The translations under genes were made by a program, and so were the position numbers. This document shows, piece by piece, positions 1 through 8,898 of a stretch of 38,967 bases of DNA. The stretch is taken from assembly GCA_000333855.2 (NCBI GenBank), contig CM007317.1:2432-41398 (forward strand), read 5' to 3'. Source of the stretch: Endotrypanum monterogeii (taxonomy: Eukaryota; Euglenozoa; Kinetoplastea; Trypanosomatida; Trypanosomatidae). Within the stretch, counting starts at the first letter, position 1. Every line of letters starts with the position of its first letter. The notes under the pieces were generated by a model. That model was not told where the DNA came from, searched no databases, and was given only the letters and a program-made list of their open reading frames with translations.

Positions 1-590
1 CGACGACGACGCGCGACGTACGTACGTCGTCGCGCGCGTGTCGTGCGTGGAGTGCGGGAGGGGTGGAGGAGGGGGGGGGGGCTTTGCGCCATGCCAAAAA
101 CACCCCCGCCGCAATGGCCCCCATCCCAGCAACCCCAAAAGCATCGAGCGCCCGGCGAGACAGGGCTCCGGCGCGGGCGATGCCGGGCCCAACGAGGGGC
201 GCCAAGCGGCGGGGGGGGGGGGCGCCAGGGCATGGGGGGCGGCGAAATTCCCCGCGCTTTTTTGTGGTTTGGGGGTGTTTTGGGCGACGTCCCGTTTCCC
301 CCCGCCCGGCGCGCCGGCCCGCGGGAGCAACCAAAACGCCCCTCGCCCGCGGCCCCAAAGGCCCCGCCAAAGAAGAGCAAGCCCCGCCCAAAAGACGAAA
401 AGGGGCCGCCACACCCAGCCGGCCCCACCATTTCCTGCGGGGCCCGAGCCGCCCCCCCCCCCTCCCCCAAGAGCCAAAAGCAGACACACCGAGGATCCTG
501 CAGGCCGAGCACCGTGAGGCGGACATGTCCACCGTCGCCGGACCTTTTTTTTTAGGAGCGCGGCGGGGCTGGTACTAGGATCAGTTGGGC
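1..590. other. GC-rich low-complexity window end, possible artefact
   Basis: Base composition here is sharply different from everything downstream: very GC-rich, with many G, C and A homopolymer runs, and a starting block of alternating cg/acg/gta units that is nearly palindromic. Because stops are rare in such sequence, all three plus frames stay open, but none of the translations resembles a protein. Ordinary trypanosomatid-like sequence begins near 560-600, just after a nine-T run. I read this as a low-quality contig end or a chimeric join, less likely a genuine GC-rich subtelomeric block. Confidence 0.5.
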
Positions 591-779
591 ATCACGCGAA
601 TTCCCTTCACTGACTGCACAAACCTAGTGCCAATACTCTTTAATGGAATCGCGGATGCGCGACACGGGTATTGCACTGCAGCGCGATGGATGGTGCGTTT
701 GCTTCTTTCTCAGCAGCGTGATTCCGATCCCCAATGAATATCCATGATCATGGTTTTCTTCGACTAGGATGTTATGATC

Positions 780-1387
780 TCATCGTGCCCAAGCGCATCG
801 GCCAGGGGACAAAACAGGGATGAGAAGCGGGTGAATGCAATGCACCGGCACCGCTCCCACCACAATGTTCGCATTGTGCCCGAGATGCACATCCCATATT
901 GGAAACACAAATATGGGCTGAAGAGACCGCAAAGCGTTTCCGGTGTGTAGACGCGGCAAGCCGGTCGTTATCGTCCAGGCTACTCCGCGATACTTGTGCT
1001 TTGGAAAGCAACTAAAGCGCTTTCCAAACACCAGTCGTGTTTTTCTTCTCCCCCACGGCGTATATGTCGATGGGAATGCGAAGCATCCTGCTTTGAAATC
1101 AGCGTAGGGGTTGCTTTCAGGTGCCCAGCACACTCCTACAAACCTGGTCCTTCATCTAGGAAGCCGCCAAGTGTGCCCACCATACGCTCTCGGACGCGTT
1201 GATACGGGTGATCAAACACCTCGCAGTTGCTCAAAATGTGAGATACAGTGACCCTATTGAGGAGGTAGATAAACGTCACTGTATGTGAAGAAGCGTACGC
1301 CAATGTCTGTGTACCTCCAAGGAAAAACATGACTCACACGGAGTACACCTGGCTCTCCAGCGATGAGGTTCCCCGATGAGAATGCAT
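780..1387 (-). pseudogene. Broken WD40-like protein gene, N-terminal part
   Basis: Reading minus from the ATG at 1387 gives 17 codons, then an in-frame TGA (1336-1334). The same frame continues with WD40-blade-like text (TLAYASSHTVTFIYLLNR, then VSHIL) and stops at TAG near 1136. Shifted by one base, the next frame carries FVGVCWAPESN and runs to TGA at 780. The two frames join naturally around 1139-1150, as expected after a one-base indel. The pattern of hydrophobic strands and a CWAPES-type segment suggests a beta-propeller, but the family is not identified. Other genes in the window have no internal TGA, so codon reassignment is unlikely. The remainder of the gene would lie toward lower coordinates, where the sequence turns into the GC-rich window end. 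Confidence 0.4.
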
Positions 1388-1990
1388 GGTGGTTGATCGT
1401 AGAAAAAAAAACTTGGGGTAAGCGTGGATATTACTTCCATCGGTAAATCCCATGCGACTCAAAGACCCGCGATGCTGTTCGATCACTGCTACTCAAGAGG
1501 GCATGAAGGATTTTCTACCTTTCCTTCAAAGAGGCTGCACATACCGCACAGAAAAGTGAGGAATAGAGGCCCACACAAACACTCAGATGAGCACAAGAAA
1601 GAGGAAAAAAGAGAAGAAAAAATGTTCACCAAACCCTGTCAGAAATTGTTACAAACATGGAACTTTCGGCTCAACTAGGAAGTTACACCACTGCTTCACT
1701 CCGTTGGTTGGCAAAATGAAGAGGGGAAGGGGGATCTGACAAACCTGCAGGATACAAATGAAAAGAAGTGCACAGAGACTATGGCGTACTCATCCTTTTT
1801 TTTTCGCGTCTTCCATTTTTGGTGCAAAAGAATTGTGACCGGATTTCACTGTTTTTTTCTTTCTCTGTTCTGTATTCAATACGCGCTGAGTGGAGAAAAG
1901 AGCAGATGAGGAGCGATACCTTCGGAAGCACCGTCTTAGCAGAAAACACAGACTCCTCCACCAATCGGGTAGAACATCACGAAAAAACTG
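1388..1990. other. Intergenic, nothing recognised
   Basis: About 600 bases without a credible coding frame on either strand. It holds short A and T runs and a T-rich minus-strand stretch (A run at 1403-1411) that could serve as the polypyrimidine tract for the broken gene downstream. No RNA gene or repeat was recognised. Confidence 0.4.
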
Positions 1991-2572
1991 TCAAGTGCCT
2001 TCTGGACTCGAATACAACATATTCATCAACGCAGACAGCTGCGTATCGGGTTGCATTTGTTCAATGTGCACAAGGGTCAAGAATGGAGGGGTCTCCAAAT
2101 ATACCTTCATATTTGCGGGCACGCTGTTGCTCAACTCTGCTGGAATCCACAGTCGGTGGGCCACAGAACCTGACAGTTTTCCCTCGAACAGTTGAGCTGT
2201 AGAAGGGCATGCAGCCATCCACTTGAACTCGTGCGAATTCACTGCTTGCAATGTGAAGTCACGCGCGTATCGCAAATTAGAGGAGCCCAGTTCACTCTGG
2301 TCAACATTCTGATATGAACACCCTGGGTGAGCAGCAAAAAATAAATGACCACACAAAGCGTGCCATACATTGGCCGGCACTGTACCGCGCCGGAGTAGTA
2401 GCCCACGCTTCAACGCGAAGGGATAAGACATCCAGATGTGCGAGACAAGGCTTCGAGAATTGGCAAAGCCCAAGAGCTGATGCACCACGTGTCCATCTGT
2501 TATCCTGCTCTGTGTATCGACTAAAAAAAGCGCGGCGCACTCTCTGCTTAGTGCGCTAGCGCCGTGTGACAT
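1991..2572 (-). CDS. Doubtful 193-aa ORF, unknown
   Basis: The ATG at 2572 opens a 193-codon minus-strand frame ending in TGA at 1991. Just upstream on the minus strand is a C-rich run (AACCCTCCCCCATCCC) followed by CAAG and TTAG, a plausible trans-splice acceptor, which is the main argument for a real gene. The translation has no recognised domain; the stretch KWMAACPSTAQLFEGKLSGS is faintly WD-blade-like, so this could belong to the same decayed locus as the pseudogene downstream. Codon usage looks less regular than in the firm genes. It could equally be a chance frame in a long untranslated region. Confidence 0.3.
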   Translation of the reverse strand: MSHGASALSRECAALFLVDTQSRITDGHVVHQLLGFANSRSLVSHIWMSYPFALKRGLLLRRGTVPANVWHALCGHLFFAAHPGCSYQNVDQSELGSSNLRYARDFTLQAVNSHEFKWMAACPSTAQLFEGKLSGSVAHRLWIPAELSNSVPANMKVYLETPPFLTLVHIEQMQPDTQLSALMNMLYSSPEGT

Positions 2573-2985
2573 ATAGCTAATGCTTGGTGTTGCGTGGATA
2601 TGTGTGTGAGGGATGGGGGAGGGTTTCTGTGCCCCAAGCACAGCGCTCAAGAACGCTGAGAAAGCGGCATACGGGAAAGACAGGGGAATATAAATAAATA
2701 TATATCGTGAGCATTGGCTGGATGGATGCCTCCATGCAAAATAGTCAATAACAGCGGAAAAAAAAAATTACTTACCCCCTTGCACTGACCGAAGCAAGGC
2801 GCGTTTGGGAAGACTTCCGATCCAGGGTGCAATTCGCTTGGGAGGTGCTACAACACTTTTGCTTCTCGATATCTTTTTGTGTTTCACTGTAATGATAATT
2901 AAATACTCGACACTCACTAAGACACGTGTAAAGGAAAAGAGAGAGGCGTGAGCCCAAAGTGCGACAGCGTTTCTCCATATGTTGG
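2573..2985. other. Intergenic between LysM gene and doubtful ORF
   Basis: This is the downstream region of the LysM-repeat gene. It contains an A9 run at 2759-2767 (T run on the transcribed strand), short AT-rich patches, and the C-rich tract near 2610-2630 noted for the next ORF. No coding frame or repeat was recognised. Confidence 0.4.
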
Positions 2986-5454
2986 CTATGGCGCCGTCCA
3001 CTCCAGCGATCGTGGAAACTGTTCGTGATTGACAAACGGAAGGTCTTGTAAGTCTTTCTCCGGGTGATGTTGCCCCATTTGCTGAACCGGAATGGGGTGC
3101 AAAAGCCAGGTCTGATCTTCCTCGAACGGTGTCTGGTCAACCTTTCCTGGCACCTGTTGCATTGGCCACAGTTTGTTCACATTGTACACTGGAGCCGGTT
3201 CGCTCTGAAGCACCAGGTCCTTGTCGAGGTACCTCGCGGTGTATGCAATCCAGTTTTCGCTTGACATTGGCTCCTGCGGGGTTGCTGGGAAGCGCGAGGT
3301 CGGTGTGTGGTATTCATGAGGAAACTTGGCTGCATTTGATGGAAGGCTGGGAATGTCGCCGATGGCACCAACCTTCTGTTCACCAAGTGTGCGCGCCATC
3401 AAGGTGTCCGTGGCGGACTGGGGTCGAAGCTGGGGATGGATAATGCGTCGTGGGTTCGTCGCACTCGCTGGCACGCTCACAACAGAGCGCGTCGACAATT
3501 CTGCCCCTCGCGCATCGGCACCGTTGGAGGTAAGCAGATCCTCCTTGCTACAGCCCAACCTTTCAGCAATAGACTCCCAAGTATCAGCCTCGAACACTGG
3601 CTCGAGGGTCGCGAACGAGGTCTCCGTGGACGCAGCGGTGGCCGTGTATGGAACCACCAACTCTTTGACAGCAGGATCAAAGGCGCCGTCACCTGAGTCG
3701 GCTGCTGCGTGATATGTCAAAGCGGCAGCTCCGTTCGCTTGCTGCAGCTCCTCAATAGAGCAGCCGAGAAGTTCTGCCGCCATGCGCCAGGACGTGATGG
3801 GCGGTTTTCCGTCACCACGCTGCAATGGCAAGATGGCCGTGGTTGGGCTGAAACTGGTCAAGCGCCGCTTTGCACTCCCAGGTACATTGATGGCAGCTCC
3901 AGCAACCACTTCGTCCATCATGTCGTTTGCAGCTCTCAGCTCCGTTTCCGAGCAGCCGAGCCGCTGGGCAAGTGACAGCCAGCTGTCACCCTCTCTGGCC
4001 AGTTCCACACTAAGAAAATTTACCGGCGCGCTCTGCCAATCGAGTGCGAAGGAGAAAAGTCGGTGGTGTTCGTGGGACGGCTTCGTTTCTGCGTCGTGCT
4101 CAGTCGGGAAAATAGCGCCATCGTGCACTACGTTGCGTCGATACGTCGTGTGGAACTCGCAGCTTGTTTGACGATGCAGCCAGTGACGAATACCGTACAT
4201 TCGTTGCTCAAATTCGGTGCTCTGAAATGGCATCTTCACAACGACGACTCGAAAATATTTGCGAAACTCATAGTGTGCCGTGGACATCTCGAGCTCGGTG
4301 AAAGAAGTGTCCGAGGAGGACGTCCAGAACTCAGCTAGCCGAGTCCATGGTTCCATCTTCTCGACATAGGGCCATGACACGTTCGCATCGTAAATATTTG
4401 ATGTTCCTGGAATGGGAACGTTGGCACGGTTAATGAGACCGACACACTGCTCCTCTAATCGCTGCAGCTCAGCGCAGAGAAAATGTGCAACCTCTTCAGG
4501 GTCGTAGAAATCTTGGCAGCCAAACGGCCCCTTCAGGGACGCTCCAAATGCTGCGATCAGCTCGGGGTCTACCCCGCCCCCATTCGAGAGGCTCTCGAGA
4601 TTCGCGCGGATGCTTTTCAGCTTTTCTTCAACTACTTGGCGTCCAACATCCTTGAGAAACATCACAACATCGTCTGCAAGCTTCATCACGTGGTGGTCCC
4701 AAAAACCCTCAAGCACGATGCGATACGTCACCTCCGAGGCCCTGACACCAGTATCGCTCGTGTTCTCGAACACAAAACGCCTGTTGCGCACCTTGGCCAC
4801 TTCGTATTCGTACCAATCCTCTGTGTTCCATCGAAAAGGAAAGACAGAGCGGTCAGCCGGCACCTGACCGGCGCAGGGAAGGGGCTCCTCGAGTCGTCCA
4901 ACGTCTCGCTGGACCTCGAGTGGGCTTAATACTCTTGTGTGATGCAGACGCTCGGCAACAGCGCGGGTCATTATTGTTTCAGGCGTCGGGTCAACCGTAG
5001 CAGTCTCGGAGATGTTCATCTTTGTTAGGTAGGCCTCACGGAAGGGAAACCCCTTGGAGCCATGTCCTCGTGATGTACGAGGTGTGTAGCGGCTGAACTT
5101 TCGCACGTGCTCAACGTACTCCCGACCCTTTGAGTCAAACTCGTTGTATGGGCGAAACCGGAATGAGTTGGCTGGCGCAGTGGCACTCCACGGACGATAG
5201 TCGCCGAGGTGGTGCGTCATGGACGTACACACATACCAGCTATCGACATACTGATCCTCTGGAACATCGGGTCGAACTAAGTTTCCACGAATCGAAATCG
5301 GGAATTTGTCGTCGATAGGATCGATGAACTCGTTGGTCTTGGTGCTGTTCATGTTCTGAGGGGCTGCCACCGGTGCAGGGCCATCAAACTTGGGCATCTG
5401 TGACGGTATACGATACCGTGACCAATAGTACCTCGTAACTGTACTGCGCTTCAT
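2986..5454 (-). CDS. LysM-repeat protein, probably mitochondrial
   Basis: An 822-aa protein. The frame extends 46 codons further upstream, but from a GTG. A C/T-rich run with TGCAAG (AG at 5478-5477) sits 22 nt before the ATG at 5454, so I start there. The N-terminus MKRSTVTRYYWSRYRIPS is basic and aromatic without acids, typical of mitochondrial import in trypanosomatids. The C-terminal half has three LysM-like units at roughly 481-527, 553-605 and 617-664. Each has the pattern SW-x-x-(L/M/I)A-x-x-LGCS-x-x-(E/D)L-x-x-(A/S)N, usually ending in a VP. The first ~470 residues are rich in W, Y and charged residues and match no family I can name. LysM modules bind glycans in bacteria and plants; in mitochondria they are more likely protein or RNA contact modules. 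A mitoribosome or other mitochondrial assembly role is possible but inferred. Confidence 0.8.
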   Translation of the reverse strand: MKRSTVTRYYWSRYRIPSQMPKFDGPAPVAAPQNMNSTKTNEFIDPIDDKFPISIRGNLVRPDVPEDQYVDSWYVCTSMTHHLGDYRPWSATAPANSFRFRPYNEFDSKGREYVEHVRKFSRYTPRTSRGHGSKGFPFREAYLTKMNISETATVDPTPETIMTRAVAERLHHTRVLSPLEVQRDVGRLEEPLPCAGQVPADRSVFPFRWNTEDWYEYEVAKVRNRRFVFENTSDTGVRASEVTYRIVLEGFWDHHVMKLADDVVMFLKDVGRQVVEEKLKSIRANLESLSNGGGVDPELIAAFGASLKGPFGCQDFYDPEEVAHFLCAELQRLEEQCVGLINRANVPIPGTSNIYDANVSWPYVEKMEPWTRLAEFWTSSSDTSFTELEMSTAHYEFRKYFRVVVVKMPFQSTEFEQRMYGIRHWLHRQTSCEFHTTYRRNVVHDGAIFPTEHDAETKPSHEHHRLFSFALDWQSAPVNFLSVELAREGDSWLSLAQRLGCSETELRAANDMMDEVVAGAAINVPGSAKRRLTSFSPTTAILPLQRGDGKPPITSWRMAAELLGCSIEELQQANGAAALTYHAAADSGDGAFDPAVKELVVPYTATAASTETSFATLEPVFEADTWESIAERLGCSKEDLLTSNGADARGAELSTRSVVSVPASATNPRRIIHPQLRPQSATDTLMARTLGEQKVGAIGDIPSLPSNAAKFPHEYHTPTSRFPATPQEPMSSENWIAYTARYLDKDLVLQSEPAPVYNVNKLWPMQQVPGKVDQTPFEEDQTWLLHPIPVQQMGQHHPEKDLQDLPFVNHEQFPRSLEWTAP

Positions 5455-6011
5455 TTCCACGAGCAAGAAGTTCAACCTTGCAGGAGAAAGGGAGGGGTGT
5501 GTGTGTGTGAAGACCGAAGACACGAATGAAGGGGGAGAGCGGCAGCGAGACAGGATGCCTGCCGATGTGGAGTGATGGTTCTGTACGATCACAACGCGTG
5601 TTCGTGCGTTCCTCCCGCTACTGGTGTGGCTTGTAGGGTGTACGTGACACCTGTGTCAACACGATAGAAGAAATAAGAGGAAGCAAAAAAGGCGAAGATA
5701 GTTGGACATGTCAGAGGTAAAAATAGGATGAAAATAAAATGACAACGTCCGATAGGAAAAAAAGAGCCCTCCGCCCGTCCTTGGAGAAAAAGATGTGTTG
5801 CATGGAAGCATTTACGTCCTTGGAGAGATACCATCATATGACTTGCAAGAGTTCAGAGACGACACCTCGTGCCATTGGATCGTAGTGGAACCCCAATACA
5901 CTCGCACCGGGACCCTTGGTGATGGAAAGAAAAGCAAACCATCGATAGGGGCGAATTCGGAAGAAAAAACATTTGAGACAAATTAAAGGAGACCTCGCAC
6001 GCCCCATCGGC
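5455..6011. other. Intergenic with trans-splice signal of the LysM gene
   Basis: The minus strand here reads (CA)n CCCCTCCCTTTCTCCTGCAAG just before the LysM gene start; the tract lies at about 5479-5510 and the acceptor AG at 5478-5477. The rest is presumably the 3' untranslated region of the 104-aa gene. No other coding frame is convincing. Confidence 0.5.
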
Positions 6012-6326
6012 CTACTGAGCCATGGCATGCGGATTGGAGACGTCATCCACCATCCACCCGTATTGACGAATGAGTTCCTCTTTCCCTCGGCAACTTACTG
6101 TATGAACTGGTGCTTGGAGTGCCTCCAGAGTGCTTGCGCTGGCGACATCCGGTAGCACGGCAAACCATATTAGTCCATCGCTAACACCGCGAATAAGGGC
6201 TACTTTGCCATTCCGAAGACTTTTTGTGAAATGCGCAATTTGCCCAGGAAAAAAACCGTACGCGTTATCTGCACTCGTGTCGAGGGTGATGGCGTCGCCT
6301 GAAATTGTGGTTGCCTTAACAGACAT
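6012..6326 (-). CDS. Small conserved-looking hypothetical, 104 aa
   Basis: The ATG at 6326 opens a 104-codon frame. On the minus strand a C-rich tract (CCCCCTTCC plus a 12-C run at 6371-6382) is followed by CCGGAG and AAG within 20 nt of the ATG, a good trans-splice signal, so this small frame is probably real. No named domain is recognised. The core reads GFFPGQIAHF then GKVALIRGVSDGLIWFAVLPD, i.e. a short beta-rich module with G/P turns and a WF pair, followed by a C-terminal RQYGWMVDD. Kinetoplastid hypothetical proteins with a comparable FG..PGQ....G..A.V.GV..G..WF layout exist in my memory, but I cannot name a family. No signal peptide or membrane segment is visible, so it is probably cytosolic or nuclear. 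Confidence 0.6.
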   Translation of the reverse strand: MSVKATTISGDAITLDTSADNAYGFFPGQIAHFTKSLRNGKVALIRGVSDGLIWFAVLPDVASASTLEALQAPVHTVSCRGKEELIRQYGWMVDDVSNPHAMAQ

Positions 6327-6777
6327 CTCATCCCTTCTCCGGTGTATTGCGGGGATAGGAATGCGTGACGGGGGGGGGGGGAAGGGGGCAACGAGCTGTC
6401 CTAGGGTATGGATAAGTGCAAGTGTGTTGACTAAGTAAAAAAATTAAAAACGAGGGAATCGCACACGCGTCAGGAAAATGAAGAATGGAGAAGCCGCTTT
6501 TATCCATGTACCGTGGCACAGAAGAGTGCGGGGAATGATGTCTAATCAGTGTATGCAGGGAAGTTAAGCGTTGAGGTGTATGTGTGTATATGGGCGGCGG
6601 GGGGAGGGGGCTATTGATTTCAGCTTTTTTGTTAAATATCTTATGTAGTCTGTCGACCGAGGGTGAAAGGGGAGGGAACAACCCAGCCCCCGAAGCTCGC
6701 ACAAGAGCGCTCAAAAAGCTGTACACTGAACAGAGAGGCAAACACACAGTCACAAACTCAAATCCACTTGTATGCTA
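6327..6777. other. Intergenic with C12 trans-splice tract
   Basis: Between the PrimPol stop and the 104-aa gene. It contains the C12 tract (6371-6382 as G on plus), purine/pyrimidine-rich patches and a G-rich patch near 6593-6608. No convincing coding frame. Confidence 0.5.
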
Positions 6778-8448
6778 CTACGTCCGAAGCGATGTGTCAC
6801 TGAGAAAATGAGCTGATGAGCGGTAAAAAGAGCACTCGGGGTCGAAGCACTTCTGCACAAAGGTGCGTCGAACCATGTCCACCACTAGGTAAACGTTGTT
6901 GGATTTGTGCTCACGCCCCACGTTTTGGCAGTACCTCGTTCCCCGGACAGAAAAACTGATAAATCGGCCGCAAAGACTCTTCGGCGGCACCACTGTGCAC
7001 GGATGTTTTGCTACTTGCGAATATACCCTCTCCAAAACTGAAATGAGCTCGACAATGTTTACGTTGAGCGAGGTCCCCTCAGGCATTCTCGGAACAGTCG
7101 CTTGTGTAGCGCACGTGAATGCCCCACAGGCTCGTTTGGTTGTGGAGACGGCACTTTCTTCGGCTAGATGTACGAGGGAAACCGATGAGGCATCCTCGGC
7201 TGAGCCGTGTGATATCAAGGTGCTCATAAAAACATCCAAAGCAACTGAACCCGCTTTCAAAGAATCCGAGACACCGTCGACGCGAGTGCCCGCAACGTAA
7301 TGGCGATAGGGAACTAGAACAGCTTGCTTACCCAGCTTGCAGCTGCCGACGCAACGCATCATTCTGTTTTTGGAATAGACGGCCTCGTCAATGACGCACC
7401 GCCGCGGGAGGTATGGGAGCGTGTTGCGAGGATAGTCCATTGCGAGCTCGCGAAACACCGGGTACCATACAGGGGGCCTGTGAAAGAAGAGTGCCCTGTG
7501 AAGTTGTGAATTCTGCTTCGCTTGATCACTCAGATGCGCAACAAACCCGCGTACAAACACTTTCACAGAGAGCGTGGAGTCAAACATACGATCGTGTAGC
7601 TTTAAAATGTAATGCTGAGAAAACTTCTTTGCTGTCCCTGACAAGGGAACAGACTGCAGCACCCACACCTCCGCGAAGACACTCTTCGGCATTCCCGAAT
7701 CGATCCCCAGAGGAACCCATGTCGGGTGCCGTTCGCGCACAAATGAATCAAGTGCGTCTAGCAAGACATCGCACATGTTACTGTTATCCGGTTCGGCAGA
7801 ACAGTCTAGCCCACAGGCATCCGTCGGATCTTGTGAAGTGCGCCGACGCAGCTGCTGATATCGACTCGGCGAACACTGAAATGTAGTGCGCCGATGGCCG
7901 TTGACTTCTTCCTCGACTCGTACGACGTTAACGGCCTCCTCTACGGAGGAGGTGGTCGAGTCTTCGTCGATCGTTACGACATGCTCCAAAGCCACGTGAT
8001 TGCTTTCCCTTTCCACGTCTAGATAAAGGTGGCAGGGACTTCTTTCGCGCAGAATTTCGTACAGATGCAGCTGCCGGGGCTCAATTCGTGACAAAATCGA
8101 TCGCAGCCCATCCACTGTAGCGGCGAGAAACATGCGAGTCTGCTCCGAAAGGGTTGTCTCACCGTAAAGAAGAGAAAAATCTTCGCGCACTCGCTTTCTT
8201 TGAGGGGCCAATGAACCGATAGACGATTTCGTATGCTGGAATACGTGGGTTGGTGCATGGCGAGAAAGGAGCTTGGATACATCGCTTTCAGATGGGAACT
8301 CAATCGAGAAACAACGCCATTCTGGTACCAACAAAGGCTCGTCGTGTGTTTGGTTGTCTACAAAGTCAAAAAGCTGCTGTTGCACCGGAAAAAGGCAACA
8401 CTCCTTCGGATCGAAGTGCTCTTCGAAAGTCTTTTTGCACCACAGCAT
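6778..8448 (-). CDS. PRIMPOL: PrimPol-type primase-polymerase (archaeo-eukaryotic primase)
   Basis: A 556-aa protein, close to human PrimPol in length. The AEP catalytic motifs are in order: LYLDVE with the metal-binding D144 and E146, SQHYILKL with S277/H279 (the SxH nucleotide-binding motif), and the third acidic motif around D354 in VIDEAVYSKNRMMR. The C-terminal UL52-type zinc finger is intact: C507, H514, C534 and C539, with the same 7-20-5 spacing as human PrimPol and the hallmark RYCQNVGREHKSNN. Such enzymes reprime or extend DNA past lesions in nucleus and mitochondrion. Trypanosoma brucei has two, PPL1 and PPL2; I cannot tell which this is. An acidic, low-complexity insert at about 150-225 separates motifs I and II. 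The start at 8448 is a true ATG. A strong splice tract ends at AG near 8577-8576, giving a ~127-nt leader that holds a short upstream ORF. Confidence 0.93.
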   Translation of the reverse strand: MLWCKKTFEEHFDPKECCLFPVQQQLFDFVDNQTHDEPLLVPEWRCFSIEFPSESDVSKLLSRHAPTHVFQHTKSSIGSLAPQRKRVREDFSLLYGETTLSEQTRMFLAATVDGLRSILSRIEPRQLHLYEILRERSPCHLYLDVERESNHVALEHVVTIDEDSTTSSVEEAVNVVRVEEEVNGHRRTTFQCSPSRYQQLRRRTSQDPTDACGLDCSAEPDNSNMCDVLLDALDSFVRERHPTWVPLGIDSGMPKSVFAEVWVLQSVPLSGTAKKFSQHYILKLHDRMFDSTLSVKVFVRGFVAHLSDQAKQNSQLHRALFFHRPPVWYPVFRELAMDYPRNTLPYLPRRCVIDEAVYSKNRMMRCVGSCKLGKQAVLVPYRHYVAGTRVDGVSDSLKAGSVALDVFMSTLISHGSAEDASSVSLVHLAEESAVSTTKRACGAFTCATQATVPRMPEGTSLNVNIVELISVLERVYSQVAKHPCTVVPPKSLCGRFISFSVRGTRYCQNVGREHKSNNVYLVVDMVRRTFVQKCFDPECSFYRSSAHFLSDTSLRT

Positions 8449-8486
8449 TTGGTGTAAAGGGGGGGGGGAGGGGGGGCACTTCTTTC

Positions 8487-8534
8487 CTAGAAGGGTCCAG
8501 CAAAGGACGAGTCGAGTGAGAGATCAGAACACAT
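8487..8534 (-). promoter_or_regulatory. Upstream ORF in the PrimPol leader (15 codons)
   Basis: On the minus strand, an ATG at 8534 opens a 15-codon frame ending at TAG (8489-8487), upstream of the PrimPol ATG at 8448. The best splice acceptor (pyrimidine tract ending TTTTCCCCAG, AG at 8577-8576) would leave it in the mature leader. If the weaker TTCTAG at 8488-8487 is used instead, the uORF is lost. The 18-base C/T run at 8458-8476 lies between uORF and start codon and has no AG before the ATG, so it cannot be the tract for this start. Confidence 0.4.
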
Positions 8535-8784
8535 TTGGTTCCCAGACTGTGCAGACGCCGGAAGAGCCCCCGCTGCTGGGGAAAAGGGGGGAGAGGGAAT
8601 GATATACAGTTATATACACATTTATAGACGTGTATATATGTAATGCATCGGGCCCCAACATGAGGCGCGGGTAAAAAGTATGCCAGAATGTCTGTTCTAC
8701 CCAGAAGACAGAAACAACAACACAGATCAATTTGCCGTGTAGTGATAGTCCAGAAGGAGGAGGAGGGGGCACTAATTCCCCGTA

Positions 8785-8898
8785 GTCGCCCTACGGGGGG
8801 GGGAGGTTAAAAGGGTGTGGATGCCTACCGCCGAACACTATGTTGTTTCGATCTCTGCTGTTTCTCATGTAAACGTGGGGTAGCGCGTCCCTGGGCGT
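8785..8898 (+). repeat. Dispersed ~110-bp repeat, copy 1 (SIDER-like signature?)
   Basis: A segment running from GTCGCC through GGAGGTTAAAAGGGTGTGG and TGTAAACGTGGGGTAGCGC. It recurs almost unchanged, inverted, at 19160-19290; the central ~85 bases differ at only a few positions. Homology then fades into degenerate sequence. A short conserved head followed by a degenerate body is how trypanosomatid SIDER retroposons look, but I cannot confirm the family. It lies in the probable 3' untranslated region of the RNase III-fold gene. A 194-codon minus frame across 8865-9449 is not treated as a gene. Confidence 0.6.

Noticed and set aside
38..578. Three overlapping plus-strand frames of ~160-170 codons
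   Set aside because: All frames are open only because the sequence is GC-rich and lacks stops; translations are Pro/Gly/Arg low complexity.
780..1387. TGA read as a sense codon (codon reassignment or selenocysteine)
   Set aside because: Other genes use TGA as a stop and contain none internally, and a frameshift follows in the same locus, so decay is simpler.
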